In this document: in pieces, positions 1 through 10,300 of the stretch
Layout: every line of letters begins with the position of its first letter
Numbering within the stretch: position 1 is the stretch's first letter
NCBI GenBank assembly: GCA_040386335.1
Contig: JAZKFT010000025.1
Coordinates: 1-64,000, forward strand
Direction: 5' to 3'
DNA: 64,000 bases
Source: JAZKFT01 sp040386335
GTDB lineage: Bacteria; Bacteroidota; Bacteroidia; Chitinophagales; Chitinophagaceae
Translations under genes and position numbers: made by a program
Notes under the pieces: generated by a model
The model's input: the letters and a program-made list of their open reading frames with translations, nothing else
The model's database searches: none
What the model was told of the DNA's origin: nothing

Positions 1-54
1 CCAAGCTCATAGTGGACTTGCACCACCTAGCTATTACCCATGCCGGGCACACAC
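1..54 (-). mobile_element. 5' end of a group II intron (partial, runs off the left edge)
   Basis: On the minus strand the sequence from 54 downward reads GTGTGTGCCCGGCATGGGT and continues into a GGTGGTGCAAGTCC segment. This matches what I know of bacterial group II intron 5' ends (GUGYG start, then a CCCGGCAUGGG stretch and a GUGCAAGUCC stretch in domain I). Only about 54 nt are inside the window, so no reverse transcriptase can be seen. The intron starts 6 nt after a strong terminator stem read in the same direction, which is the usual insertion site of class C introns. Alternative: an unrelated repeat carrying the same words. Confidence 0.62.
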
Positions 55-60
55 AGAAAA

Positions 61-90
61 GAGGCTGACTCATCGTTTTGAGTCAGCCTC
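61..90. terminator. Bidirectional rho-independent terminator
   Basis: A perfect 12-bp stem (GAGGCTGACTCA / TGAGTCAGCCTC) with a 6-nt loop is flanked by TTTTTT on the plus side and by TTTT on the minus side. It lies 60 bp behind the stop codon of the minus-strand protease gene and probably ends that transcript. Confidence 0.88.
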
Positions 91-149
91 TTTTTTCTTC
101 AGTGCCCGCAATTTGCCTTGATGTTTGACTGCTAATACGCTGCTCCTTT

Positions 150-1862
150 TCAGTCCACTGCCGTATAATGCAGCTTCCAGCCTTTGCCATGGTTGGTTTC
201 ACTGCTGATAAACCAGATCAATGCCATATTACCCCAACTGGTTACAATAGGTGGAGGTTTTGGCCCACTAAAAATGGCGAGTATGGTCGCATTGGTGTGT
301 ACGCCATTGAAAATATACAGCTGGTCCTTTTTAATCTCAAGGTCCATTTCGGTGAATTCAAATTTTATCTTTTTCCCCTCCGGCACTTTGATCAGCCATT
401 TGCAATTACTACGACCGGTGTAGCCCGCTGCTCCGCTCCCATCTTCTATAAAGCCTTCCGTGCCTTCAATGTCAATGGTGCCGTTGCAATATAATATGCT
501 GCTATCTGTTGTTTGTACTTCGTAGTACCACCATGCAGGTGTAGTTACCACCCCGGTTGCTGCTGCCTGTTTTTCCACCCATATTTTTTCTGCCCGTAAC
601 ACCAATGGGTAAAGCATTTGTTTTGGGGTAAGTATCGTGTCTTTTGTTGTTTCATTGTGCCGCCACTTAATATGAACATCGTGATCTATTACTGTTCCGG
701 GTGGCATCATCAACCTAATGTCTTTATAATTTCCAACAGGTGCAAGCGTGTAGTTTTTACCGGCAGTTAATGAGGACAGATTGAGGTAGCCTTTGGGCTG
801 AGTAAATGTGGGGGCGCTCTCACCATTTGTAAGATAATCAACCATACCCTGAGCCTGTATAATGCCAGCCCCCATTTTACCGCTGTACATCCAGTTGATA
901 CTATCTAATGGTTTCGCAGAATTTTTGATCACCCTATCGATGTCTGAAGCCAATAATTGTGGGAATGCGCTGCTTAATGCTGCTATTACGCCTGCGGCTA
1001 AAGGGGTGGCTGCAGAAGTAGCTGAAAGATAAGCGGGTGGCTGGTCGGGGCCCAAATGTATAACGACCAGTGAATCGCCCGGGGCTGCAATATCTATGCC
1101 TTGTCCAAAGTTGGAAGCTGGTTGTTTAAGCAAATTCCGATCCAGAGCGGCTACGTTTATTACCCATGGAAATGAAGCGGGATACTGCGGTTGTTCGTAC
1201 AAAAAATTTCCTGCCGATCCCACCATTATTACACCCTGTTGTTTTGCCTTTTCGAGTAGCGACTGCTCACTTTCTTTTAATTCAAAAAAAGACCAGCTGG
1301 TAATAATCATGTCCACCTTCATGGATAGTGCATATGCTATGCCTTTGTACCCTTCAGTGATATAATTATTCTGGCTAATATCCGCATTGGCTTTTATAGG
1401 CAAAATGCGTATATCGAGCCGGGGATTTTCTAATATGCGGCTAATAGTCTGTATAAAAATATCAGCCACTTTGGTACCATGAACAAGAGGTTTCGATTTT
1501 GACGGCGGGGGCTGAACATTGTTATCATTATCCGCAAAATCCCACCCCATGTAATCATCAGTTTTTCCATTACCGTCATCATCGAAACCATTGCCAGGAA
1601 TTTCGGCATAATTGGTATCTAAAAAATTCAACAGGTTTGTTTTATCGATATCAAACGCGTTGTCTATAATGGCTACCCTGAAGATTTTTTTGCCGGTTAC
1701 CTTTTTAAAATTACTGTCTATACCTGCAAGGCCATAAGCCCAATCGTTCGCCTGCACAAGCATCTTTTGAGCAAAGGAAAACTGGGAGAGGCACATACAA
1801 AAAAATACCATGATGCCAGCAAGTGCCATCATGGTCAATTGTCTTTCCTTAAAAAAAATCAT
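150..1862 (-). CDS. Secreted subtilisin-like serine protease (S8) with CUB-like C-terminal domain
   Basis: 570-residue protein. Residues ~11-31 form a signal peptide ending in FAQ. The S8 triad is visible: Asp67 (VAIIDNAF), His128 (LVHGTKVAD), Ser283 (SATSAATPLAAG), with the oxyanion Asn in SAGN at ~219. The NGFDDDGNGKTDDYMGWDF block at ~91-109 is the calcium-loop-like segment typical of bacterial subtilases. Residues ~455-570 (YCNGTIDIEG ... GWKLHYTAVD) resemble a CUB domain, probably for adhesion or substrate binding. The start codon overlaps the preceding gene's stop as ATGA, which supports M1 and translational coupling to the collar proteins. Exported protease, substrate unknown. No type IX sorting domain is obvious. 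Confidence 0.88.
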   Translation of the reverse strand: MIFFKERQLTMMALAGIMVFFCMCLSQFSFAQKMLVQANDWAYGLAGIDSNFKKVTGKKIFRVAIIDNAFDIDKTNLLNFLDTNYAEIPGNGFDDDGNGKTDDYMGWDFADNDNNVQPPPSKSKPLVHGTKVADIFIQTISRILENPRLDIRILPIKANADISQNNYITEGYKGIAYALSMKVDMIITSWSFFELKESEQSLLEKAKQQGVIMVGSAGNFLYEQPQYPASFPWVINVAALDRNLLKQPASNFGQGIDIAAPGDSLVVIHLGPDQPPAYLSATSAATPLAAGVIAALSSAFPQLLASDIDRVIKNSAKPLDSINWMYSGKMGAGIIQAQGMVDYLTNGESAPTFTQPKGYLNLSSLTAGKNYTLAPVGNYKDIRLMMPPGTVIDHDVHIKWRHNETTKDTILTPKQMLYPLVLRAEKIWVEKQAAATGVVTTPAWWYYEVQTTDSSILYCNGTIDIEGTEGFIEDGSGAAGYTGRSNCKWLIKVPEGKKIKFEFTEMDLEIKKDQLYIFNGVHTNATILAIFSGPKPPPIVTSWGNMALIWFISSETNHGKGWKLHYTAVD

Positions 1863-2629
1863 TGCGAAATGGTTTGCGTTTCGGTGCCACTTTTTTCGCC
1901 CAAATCACGGGGGGTAAGGCCCGGTCCCTGGCCAAAGTGCATCGCTGTTCTGCCCCTCAGGTCAGGCAAAGCAAACGTCGTTTGTCCGTTTCCGCCATAA
2001 GTGGTACCCAACAAAGAAAACAGCCCCGTGTTTTGGCCAATGGGCAATAACTGTCCATCACAATAAGCCCAGTATCTGGGTGGAAAATTGAAACTATAAA
2101 TGGCAATTTCAGCTAAAAACGGATCTATTCCATTGCGGCTTGGAAATATCCCATTCAGGGCAATGCAATAATTCAATACAAGGAAAGGCTGCATCTTGTA
2201 AACGGTATGGGTAAAGTGTACCGGCGCAGGTTGCTTGTTTATCCAGTTTACACCATCCCAGGATACCAGGTCACCATTTGCGGTGCCCGGGTTGATTGCT
2301 ATGCTATCAGATATAAGGGTAAGTGGCAATTTAACAGGCGGCGTAATATGGGTCCATTTAGCACTGTCCCAATAATATTGACGGCCTGTGACGGAATCAG
2401 CGACCATCAGGCCTCTTTCTGTTTTGGTTAATGAGGCAGCAAGGGTAGTGCGCTGCGCCGGTGTCATCCTGGGCGGCAATACACCCCTGGTGGTGGATCT
2501 TATATCCAGCATTGCCCTGGCGTTTGGCGAATTGGTACCCAGTCCGACTTGTGCTTTAGAAATAAAAACGGACAAGAGTGTTATCAAAAGAAAAAAGAAA
2601 ACTTTTGTATGGTAAAAATGATTTTTCAT
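1859..2629 (-). CDS. Secreted protein with phage-tail-collar (MdpB-like) fold, paralog 1
   Basis: 256 residues. A signal peptide ends near SKAQ (~27). Residues ~28-95 carry the Bacteroidota surface-protein signature (VGLGTNSPNARAMLDIRS, then LPPRMTPAQR and a YYWDSAKW segment). The C-terminal ~90 residues match the tail-collar domain: GEI/AEIAIYSFNFPP, WAYCDGQLLPI, LFSLLGTTYGGNGQTTFALPDLRGR. The domain stops right after GTETQTISQ, before the usual His-rich 'MPxHxH' tail. Despite the family name these proteins are common outside phages and nothing else here is phage-like. Its stop overlaps the protease start by 4 bp. Function unknown; probably a cell-surface or secreted structural protein. Confidence 0.82.
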   Translation of the reverse strand: MKNHFYHTKVFFFLLITLLSVFISKAQVGLGTNSPNARAMLDIRSTTRGVLPPRMTPAQRTTLAASLTKTERGLMVADSVTGRQYYWDSAKWTHITPPVKLPLTLISDSIAINPGTANGDLVSWDGVNWINKQPAPVHFTHTVYKMQPFLVLNYCIALNGIFPSRNGIDPFLAEIAIYSFNFPPRYWAYCDGQLLPIGQNTGLFSLLGTTYGGNGQTTFALPDLRGRTAMHFGQGPGLTPRDLGEKSGTETQTISQ

Positions 2630-2692
2630 GAGCCTGATTTTATGCTGATGTAAAGTGGAAAAAAGAATTAAAAATGAGTGGATTTCACTGCG

Positions 2693-3460
2693 TTATTGTG
2701 AGATGATCTGTGATTCGGTCCCACCGGTTTCGCTTAGAATACGGGTGCTCAGGCCGGGTCCTGTACCGCGTTGAACCGGCACCCGGCCCCTAAGGTCGGG
2801 CATGGCAAAAGTACTTACCCCATCACCGCCATACGTGGTTCCAATAAGGTTAAAAAGTGTATCATTATCGATTATTGACAGCAATTGACCATCGCAATAT
2901 GCCCAACCCAGTGGACTAAAATTAAACCCGAAAATTTTTATTTCGCCTACAAAGGGTTGGTCGTTTTGGGCGGGAAATATGCCATACAACGAAATGCAAT
3001 AATTAACAGCGAGGGCAGGCTGCATATGACTGACGTTGAAGCTAAACTTTACCGGAGCCGGTTGTTTGTTTATCCAGTTTACACCATCCCAGGAAATAAG
3101 GTCGCCGATGGCAGTGCCAGGGTTAAAGACGATACTATCTGAAAGTAATTTGAGTGGAAGTTTGAGCCCCCGCGTGTTGTTGGTCCATTTGATACTGTCC
3201 CAGTAATAACGCTTGCCGGTAACTGAATCAAGTACCATCATTCCACGCTCTGATTTGGTCAATGAAGCTGCAATGGTTGTACGTTGGGCAACTGTCATGC
3301 GGGGCAACAAAAGACCCTTATTGGTGGCTCTTAATTCGAGTATTGACTTACTGTTAGGAGTAGTGGTGCCAAAGCCCAATTGTGCATGCACTTCGCCTGT
3401 CATCCAACATAAAAAAATCAGGAAAAAAGGAATTCTAAAAAATAAGACCGTCATTTTCAT
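2693..3460 (-). CDS. Secreted protein with phage-tail-collar (MdpB-like) fold, paralog 2
   Basis: 255 residues, clearly a tandem duplicate of the downstream gene: same signal peptide plan (ends near VHAQ), same LGFGTTTPNSKSILELRA and LLPRMTVAQRTT motifs, the same 'SDSIVFNPGTAIGDLISWDG' region and the same C-terminal collar (WAYCDGQLLSI, LIGTTYGGDGVSTFAMPDLRGR). It ends at GTESQIISQ, the same point as its paralog. Separated from the paralog by 63 bp and from the upstream TlpA gene by 68 bp, so all four genes may be one transcript. Function unknown. Confidence 0.82.
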   Translation of the reverse strand: MKMTVLFFRIPFFLIFLCWMTGEVHAQLGFGTTTPNSKSILELRATNKGLLLPRMTVAQRTTIAASLTKSERGMMVLDSVTGKRYYWDSIKWTNNTRGLKLPLKLLSDSIVFNPGTAIGDLISWDGVNWINKQPAPVKFSFNVSHMQPALAVNYCISLYGIFPAQNDQPFVGEIKIFGFNFSPLGWAYCDGQLLSIIDNDTLFNLIGTTYGGDGVSTFAMPDLRGRVPVQRGTGPGLSTRILSETGGTESQIISQ

Positions 3461-3528
3461 GATGTAAAGTACTAAGAATGTTCCTACCTACTTTATTTTC
3501 CCAAAGCAAAAACAATGCCTTTTTGCGC

Positions 3529-4677
3529 TTATTGCATCAGTTCTTTAAGTTTATTAGCCAGCGATTCGCCGCGCAGATCGGTGGCTATTATTTTCCCTTC
3601 TTTATCCAGTAAAAAGCTCGCAGGAATTGATTGAATGCCATACTTCTGCGACACTTCATTTTCCCAACCTTTGAGATCGCTAACCTGCGTCCATACAAGT
3701 TTGTCTTTTTTAATGGCAGCCAGCCAATCTGATTTATCGTCATCCAGCGATACCCCAAGAATATCAAAGCCTTTCGACTTGTAAGCATTATATGCGCTTA
3801 CCACGTTGGGATTTTCGGCCCGGCATGGTCCACACCAGCTTGCCCAAAAATCTACCAGCAGGTATTTGCCCCTGAAAGAAGAAAGAGAAACTGGTTTGCC
3901 GTTGATGTCTTGCTGGGTAAAGTCCATCGCAGTCGCCCCAATCATTGTATTTCGTTTGCTATCCAGCTTCGATTTTAAATGGCGGCCGGGATAACTGTTT
4001 TTCACAGGTTCGGCAAGCGCATCAAAGGTTTTAGCGATATCATTGATATTTTTGTTATTCGCCATATTCATCCCCAATAAAAAAACCGATACGATCGAAC
4101 CCTTATTACTAGTAGCATAGTCAATAATATACTTGTTGGCTGCTGTTGCTAAAGAATCAAATGTTTTCTGAATTTTTTCGGTGGTAGCAATGTCTCCCTT
4201 TTGCCTGGCTTCGCTGAACCGTTCATAGTAGGGATTGGCCTTTTCAAAAAAACTAATGTAGTCTCCATAAGCTTTTTTATACTCTGTTTGAGTTGGGCCG
4301 CCAGTTACAGCCGCTTTGTCCAGCGAATCAAGGGTACCGCTAATACTAATTGTTCCGGGGTCAGCAAAAAACAGCAGGGAGGGGCCATCATCCGTTCCGG
4401 CAATGCTTAATACATAATGCGTAGGCTCTTTCAACTTTGAGGTAAAAGTAAATTTCCCATTACCGGATTGTATGGAATCTGTTTTAAAACCGCCATCTTC
4501 GAACCGGGCCAGCGTTAAATAGCTACCGCTACCCAGGCCGGTTATGGTGCCGTTGATGGTTAAGTCACCGCCAGCCATATTGGTAACCCTATTTGTAACG
4601 GGAACCTCTTTTTTATCATCGGATTTGCAGGCCGCAAATAATAAAATAGCGATAAGGAGGATAATATTTTGTTTCAT
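3529..4677 (-). CDS. TlpA-family thiol-disulfide oxidoreductase lipoprotein
   Basis: 382 residues. The N-terminus MKQNIILLIAILLFAACKSD is a lipoprotein signal with lipobox FAAC (Cys17). Residues ~38-130 resemble the DUF4369 domain that precedes TlpA domains in Bacteroidota. The C-terminal ~140 residues are a thioredoxin fold with the active site WASWCGPCRAENP and the cis-Pro loop SIPASF. Probably reduces or isomerises disulfides of exported proteins, attached to a periplasm-facing membrane. First gene of the minus-strand run leading to the two collar proteins and the protease. Related to, but distinct from, the TlpA protein at 48.7-49.9 kb. Confidence 0.9.
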   Translation of the reverse strand: MKQNIILLIAILLFAACKSDDKKEVPVTNRVTNMAGGDLTINGTITGLGSGSYLTLARFEDGGFKTDSIQSGNGKFTFTSKLKEPTHYVLSIAGTDDGPSLLFFADPGTISISGTLDSLDKAAVTGGPTQTEYKKAYGDYISFFEKANPYYERFSEARQKGDIATTEKIQKTFDSLATAANKYIIDYATSNKGSIVSVFLLGMNMANNKNINDIAKTFDALAEPVKNSYPGRHLKSKLDSKRNTMIGATAMDFTQQDINGKPVSLSSFRGKYLLVDFWASWCGPCRAENPNVVSAYNAYKSKGFDILGVSLDDDKSDWLAAIKKDKLVWTQVSDLKGWENEVSQKYGIQSIPASFLLDKEGKIIATDLRGESLANKLKELMQ

Positions 4678-4909
4678 AATTCGTATTTAAAAAAACCAGC
4701 AATACATGGTTGTGTGTTTATGCAGATGTTCATTTTCAGCGCTGCAAGTTATTCTTATTAGACAGGCGGTGATGCTGTCGTTTTCTTAAAACTCATTTAC
4801 TTCGTTGTAGCCAAAATGCTAAGCAGCCACTCATCTGTATCCCAAATTGGAAATTGAAAATTGGCTGTTGATTATTAAACATTACCTTCTTAAAAAAACA
4901 GCATCTCAT

Positions 4910-7264
4910 TTATCCAAGGTTCACCCCTACCCTTAACGCTTTTAATTCTGAGACACCCTGAACTTCTTCCAGTTCCAGGAATTCCAGGTCGTTGTGCAAG
5001 ACGCCTTCGCCCTGTAGATACCTGATATACGAAATGTATTCATCAGCCTCTTTTTGGTTGAAATACACCAGGGCTATTTTTTGAGGTTGCGTCAATCTTT
5101 CACTGCTGTCCTTCAGGTGTACTTTGTCTATTCTTTTCTTGATGATATGATAGCGGATATTATAAGCCCCTTCTACATCAAATCTCTTTTCATCGGGTCT
5201 GAAACGGATATCAATGGGATGCGAATGAATAAAGATCAGCTGGGTGGTTTCAACAGGTGTCGCCAATTCAGGCAGCAACGCATGGGTATATTTGGTAACG
5301 GCAGCCATAGATGACAACTGCATCAGCCGGAGATTCTTCAAATAAATATCACTGTAGGGCCTGCCGGGTGTAATACTCTGGCCAATATAAATATCATACT
5401 CCACCCCATCGGTGCGGAATTTCTCGAAATAACAAGGATAGGCCTGCTGAATCTCATTTCTAAACAAGTCAAAATAATTGTTCACAGAAGAAATGACTGT
5501 GGTCATAGAGGCCTCCAGGGCCCGCCGGTTTTGATAGGCTATTCCTGTTCTCTCATCGATCGCATTAAAATACGTTTCAGCAATAGCAAATAGTTCAGGT
5601 TGTTTATCCGTAAATTTTATGAGAAAAGGCACCATATCATTCTCCAGGAAATCGTTCAGCTTCACCTCCTGGTTAAAAAGGGAAGCATTGGGGCTAACTT
5701 TTTCAGCCCATTGCTTCGCTGCATAAATCTTCTCATCCAGCAGCCCAAACCCGGTGTGTTTCTTCAATTGCTGAAGCACAGACAGCAATACATCAAACTG
5801 TACCACCAGGTCTTTGTTTAAGGCAGCATTTCGTTCAATAGTAGAGTTACGGACATCTACCGCCCCATACAGTGGATACACATTTTCAAAACTGATCTCT
5901 TCCGGTTCCTGCTGTGCGACGCCGTCTTTTCTTTTTTGTAAATAATGCCAGGCCACTTCGTTGAATTTCCATTGAACCGATGGTTGAAGGCTGGTAAACT
6001 TTTCCTTGGTTACTGCTTCTATTTCATCATCAAATGCCGTGATGGTATTTTCTAAAAGTTGTGCCAGCAGTTCACGGGCAGGCTCCATCGTGGCCAATAC
6101 CTTTTCGTTGAGTGCGCCTTTTATTTTACTAAAAACCTCAATCGCACCCACCAGTTTCTTATTGTAAAAAACCGGCAGCAATGCAAAGGAACTCACACCT
6201 GCATTGTGCATAATTTTTGCAGCTTCCTTCGAAGTTGGCCCTTCAATCTCAATATCACTGTAATAAACCAGTTTCGGATGCTCCACAAACTTTTCAATCA
6301 TAGAATGAAATAGTCCGCCATTTACCTGCTTTTGGGCATCGCAGGAAAAAAGAATGCTTTGACAGTAAGCAGACAGATCATCCACCACTTTTCCATTTAC
6401 CTTGATCAGGGGCAAAATATTAAACTCTACATCATTGCTTCCCACGAGCTCTTTTAAAGATTGAACAATTTGTGGGAAGCCACGATTCTCAGCGCCCGAT
6501 TTGTTTTTTGTAATGTTATCCCTGATGGATTCGAGTGCGTATTGTGGCGTGACATCGGAAATGGTGAGGATGCTAAAGCCGGAAAACGTGAACATATCAA
6601 TCGGCAATATTTCATGCAGAACAGGCATTGCATTATCGGCCATGGCCTGGTTCCGCATTAGTTCCACATCCACTTTTGGTAATGGTTTCTTTGGGGTGGC
6701 ATCTACAAAACTGGTGTTGACATTAAGGCTGAAATGCCGCGTAAGACCTGTAACCGGATCTGGCATGCTCCGCACGATGTTTCCGTTTGCACGAAACTGT
6801 ATGCCATAGAATTTCTTGAGAATGTAGTTGTAAAAAAGCTCTTGTTTACTCTTAATAAATTCTTCATAGTCTTCGTCTTCCAGGCCGCATTCACAATCGT
6901 GTGTATTCGCCAGGTCCAACATCTGGTAAAATGGGTCTGAACCATAAAAAACAAGCGGCGTCATCGGTGAACAGAGGGCCCAATATATCTTCGTTTCATC
7001 TTCCACTACGCTGGTCAGCACCACATGAAGGAGGTCGAGCAGGTGTTTGTATTTTGGCAATGTATCCAGCTCCACTTCACCTTCCAATTCGGGATAAGGG
7101 CTGAATTTATCCAGCACCATTTGATAGATCTCTTTTTTGATGGAATTTTCTTCCTGCAGCCGCAGCCGGACATAATCCAGGAATGGTTTAAAGGAAAGGT
7201 GGGTGTCGGCTTGCAACTTGAACCCTGTGTCCTCCCCCATCGTGTTGATTAATTTCTGCTGCAT
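4910..7264 (-). CDS. Large cytosolic protein with GAF-like region, function unknown
   Basis: 784 residues, no signal peptide or membrane segment. I recognise it only as the kind of protein annotated as GAF-domain-containing in Chitinophagaceae. The middle (~330-420: ...FVEHPKLVYYSDIEIEGP... VSSFALLPVFYNKKLVGAIEVFS) reads like a GAF sheet-helix core (small-ligand sensor). N-terminal and C-terminal halves are mostly helical with no motif I can name. Last gene of the run starting with the HD-PycTM protein, 68 bp behind the phosphoesterase-barrel gene, with a palindromic GTCGAC repeat between them. Likely a sensor or scaffold; catalytic role not visible. Confidence 0.7.
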   Translation of the reverse strand: MQQKLINTMGEDTGFKLQADTHLSFKPFLDYVRLRLQEENSIKKEIYQMVLDKFSPYPELEGEVELDTLPKYKHLLDLLHVVLTSVVEDETKIYWALCSPMTPLVFYGSDPFYQMLDLANTHDCECGLEDEDYEEFIKSKQELFYNYILKKFYGIQFRANGNIVRSMPDPVTGLTRHFSLNVNTSFVDATPKKPLPKVDVELMRNQAMADNAMPVLHEILPIDMFTFSGFSILTISDVTPQYALESIRDNITKNKSGAENRGFPQIVQSLKELVGSNDVEFNILPLIKVNGKVVDDLSAYCQSILFSCDAQKQVNGGLFHSMIEKFVEHPKLVYYSDIEIEGPTSKEAAKIMHNAGVSSFALLPVFYNKKLVGAIEVFSKIKGALNEKVLATMEPARELLAQLLENTITAFDDEIEAVTKEKFTSLQPSVQWKFNEVAWHYLQKRKDGVAQQEPEEISFENVYPLYGAVDVRNSTIERNAALNKDLVVQFDVLLSVLQQLKKHTGFGLLDEKIYAAKQWAEKVSPNASLFNQEVKLNDFLENDMVPFLIKFTDKQPELFAIAETYFNAIDERTGIAYQNRRALEASMTTVISSVNNYFDLFRNEIQQAYPCYFEKFRTDGVEYDIYIGQSITPGRPYSDIYLKNLRLMQLSSMAAVTKYTHALLPELATPVETTQLIFIHSHPIDIRFRPDEKRFDVEGAYNIRYHIIKKRIDKVHLKDSSERLTQPQKIALVYFNQKEADEYISYIRYLQGEGVLHNDLEFLELEEVQGVSELKALRVGVNLG

Positions 7265-7279
7265 AGTGTTAGTATTTGA

Positions 7280-7335
7280 GTCGACCGTCGACCGTCAACC
7301 GTCGACTGTGGACGGTCGACGGTTGTTGACGGTCA
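7280..7335. repeat. GTCGACCGTCAACCGTC-type degenerate repeat/hairpin
   Basis: About 56 bp built from variants of the words GTCGACCGT and GTCAACCGT, with the two halves in opposite orientation so the region can fold as an imperfect hairpin. Its plus-right end overlaps the TGA stop codon of the phosphoesterase-barrel gene, and it lies 16 bp before the GAF-like gene's start. The same words occur inside hisF at 53944-54006. Confidence 0.85.
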
Positions 7336-10300
7336 AAACCGGAACCCCATTGTAAAATAAGGTAACCAGCCTTCCTTTGAGTGACCCATCACCAGGTTAA
7401 AAGCCACCAGGGAAGCTGGTGCAAAATAGATACCAGCACCTGTTCCGTTATGCCATTTACCAGAATTGTCATTGTTTTCCCAAACCCGCCCGATATCCCA
7501 AAAGCCGGTGATGCCAAATTGACCCGGCAAAATATAACTGGCGATGTCGGCAATCTTGATCCGGAGCTCCAGGTTGTTGTAAAAACTATGTTGCCCGGCA
7601 AACCGGTATTGTCGATAGCCGAGGAGGTTTTCGTGCCCGCCAATAAAAGCAGATTGGTAAAATGCCGCTTTGCCCAGGGTTACCGTACCACCGATCCTTT
7701 CGGCCAACACAATATTTGATTGTGCATCCAGGCTTTTATACAGTGCCAATTCAGGAACTAGCTGTGCAAAATCTCTTGCGAAGCTGCCCATGCCTTTATA
7801 AGCCTGCACCCGCACATTTAAATAAGTGCCCCACTGTGGTATTATTTTGCTGTTACGCCTGTCGCTGGTAAACTGCGCCGTAAAACCCAGGTGTAGTTTG
7901 TCTTTGCTGATAGTGGCACTATCATAAGAGCCGATGGATTGTTTGTTATTAATGAACCTTCCTTTATTATCATCACTATCAAACAGGTAATAATATAAAG
8001 ACGGTCCAAAGATCAGATAAGGACCCTTTTTACCATTCCATCGCAGAGCGGCATCTGCCTGGTAAGTGCTGAACCTCGTGCGGTAATGACGAACATAATC
8101 CCCATGCCTGTCGAGAAAGGTTTCGTTGCCCCGGCCAAAAAAATTGGTGGTATTTTCAGGCGCTTTGGCCAACAAAGTCAGTGTGATATCTGCCTTGCCT
8201 GCTGCCTTTGTCCACTCGCTATTATACCCAAACTGGTAGGCTCCCGTGCTAAAAGAATAAGTACCGTAAAAATAATGCCTGCTTGCAAAAGGGGTTCTTC
8301 GAAAACCTTCCTGCTTAATATAGGTGAAACCAGAACCCAGGATAAAGCCGTCATCAAGGTTCATACCCAATATAAAATTCTGGGTAAAAATACTATAGAG
8401 GTTTACGGGTGCAAACGCTGTATTCAGGCTATCATCGCTGATGTGTTTTTTAATAGCGCCACTGTCACCGATAAATACCGATGCATTGCTTCTATCATAG
8501 AGCGGAATATGGTGTTTCGAAGCGATCACATTGTATACCTTACTATCCTTGCCACCGATGATCCTCAGGCGTATACCTGATTGACTCGTATTGATCACCA
8601 CGCTGTCTTTGCCATTGCCGATATACAATCTTATCTCCCTTGTAAGTGCTGCGTCGTAGGTTTTGTTCATCAGCTCATCCTTTATTTGCCCCTCCTTATT
8701 CAGCTTGTTGATGCGCAGGTTCAGGCCACCGTCAGCACCATCAGTTATTTCTACATATTCGTTTTTATCGCTGGTGGTGATGTCTGCCACTTTCTGGGTA
8801 AAACGGTAATAGCGGTCCATTACGTCAGGCAGTATTTCCCTTCTTGCCTGCATTTTTTTAAGCAATACGTCGTGCCGCAAATCGTAGGCTGTTTTGGGTA
8901 AATGCCTTAATGCCGTTTCCAGTACCGAATCGGGAATGGCGGCGGCAAATTTCTCTGCCTGCTGTTTCCACTCTTCCCGGCTCAGCTGAAAACCCGGGTA
9001 AGCATTTACAAACCGTGTTTTAAAGAGCAACCATTTTACCTGGCTCATATTACCGTCAAAATGCCGGAGTGTAGGCACCAGCGTTTGTTGCGCCGCCAGG
9101 CTGGGTAATAGGCCTTGTGTAAGATGAAATACCTGGTCCCTGTCCCGCGGCACAGCGAGGTATTTTTTTTCTTTTCCTTTATCGTTATCGAACCAGCGCC
9201 ACTGGTCTTCGTGGCGGTCCCAGTCGCCTAAATAAGCATCCAGCATCCTGGCTCGTAACACCTCTTTTCCTTCGACCGTATTGTCGTTGTCCTTTTGCAG
9301 GTTCTCTTTCAATTTTTCGCTATTATCGCTTTCCCCCAATGGTTCCCGTTCTTCCAGTAAAACGATCATATGGTTGAATGTTTTGCCATAGGCGCCGAGG
9401 TTTTTATCGGGTGAAACCACGCCTATTACCGGGTTTGAGTGCGGCACTTTTACTGCCTGGGCAATGGTTGGAACAACGAGTGCGGCATAGGGATGCTGGG
9501 CACTGGTAACATCGTCCAGCCAGTCTTTTGCAAATGAGCGACGCAAGCCCTCCGGCAGTATGGCATCAACGGATTTTTCCACGCTGCGCATCACCCATTC
9601 CTTTCCCGCGGCGTCTTCCAACCGAAGCGACTTCGATTGCATACCGCCACCCAGTTGCAGGGGTTTTAATCCACCATGTAACTGTGATATTTTAATGACG
9701 GGTAAGGTGGTTAAGCCTGCCCATTCCTTACGGTAATTTTCACCAAACAAAAGACGATGAAATCTTCCTTTCTTATTGTAGCCCGGCCGGATGCTTACGG
9801 TAACACTGTCGGTGGCGATTGCCGGCTCTGTAGTCTCATTTTCGCCGAGCATTTTTGTATAAGGCTGTTGGTAGGTAAATGCCAATTGGGCAGTATCATT
9901 TTTGTGTATATAAAAATTAAACCGAAGACTATTGTCTGCAAGCAGATCCGCCGTTACAAAACCTTGTGTAGCATCAGCAAACAAAGAGCCTTTTCCCATT
10001 TTTGCATTGGTATGTTTCGCACCGGCACCGCTCACTACCTGCAGTCGGTCATCGTCTGTTATCAATTGTAGCCCATGCTCATGCCCTGCTACATAAGCGA
10101 TGTTTGGAAACCCCTCAAAAACACTGCTGACACTGCTTATCATGTCCTTGTACAATGGATGCTTTATGTCCTCCGGATGACTAGCCAGGTTTCTTAAGAC
10201 TGGATATAATGAACCAATTACGGGAAGCGGTATATAAAGATTTTTATTAAAAGCCGTTAAGGGGAACAGGTGGTCTTTAAAGGTAAAATGCCCGCCATGT

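Noticed and set aside
1859..3460. Prophage suggested by two tail-collar-domain proteins
   Set aside because: Both have signal peptides and Bacteroidota surface-protein N-termini, and no other phage gene (capsid, terminase, integrase, lysis) is nearby.
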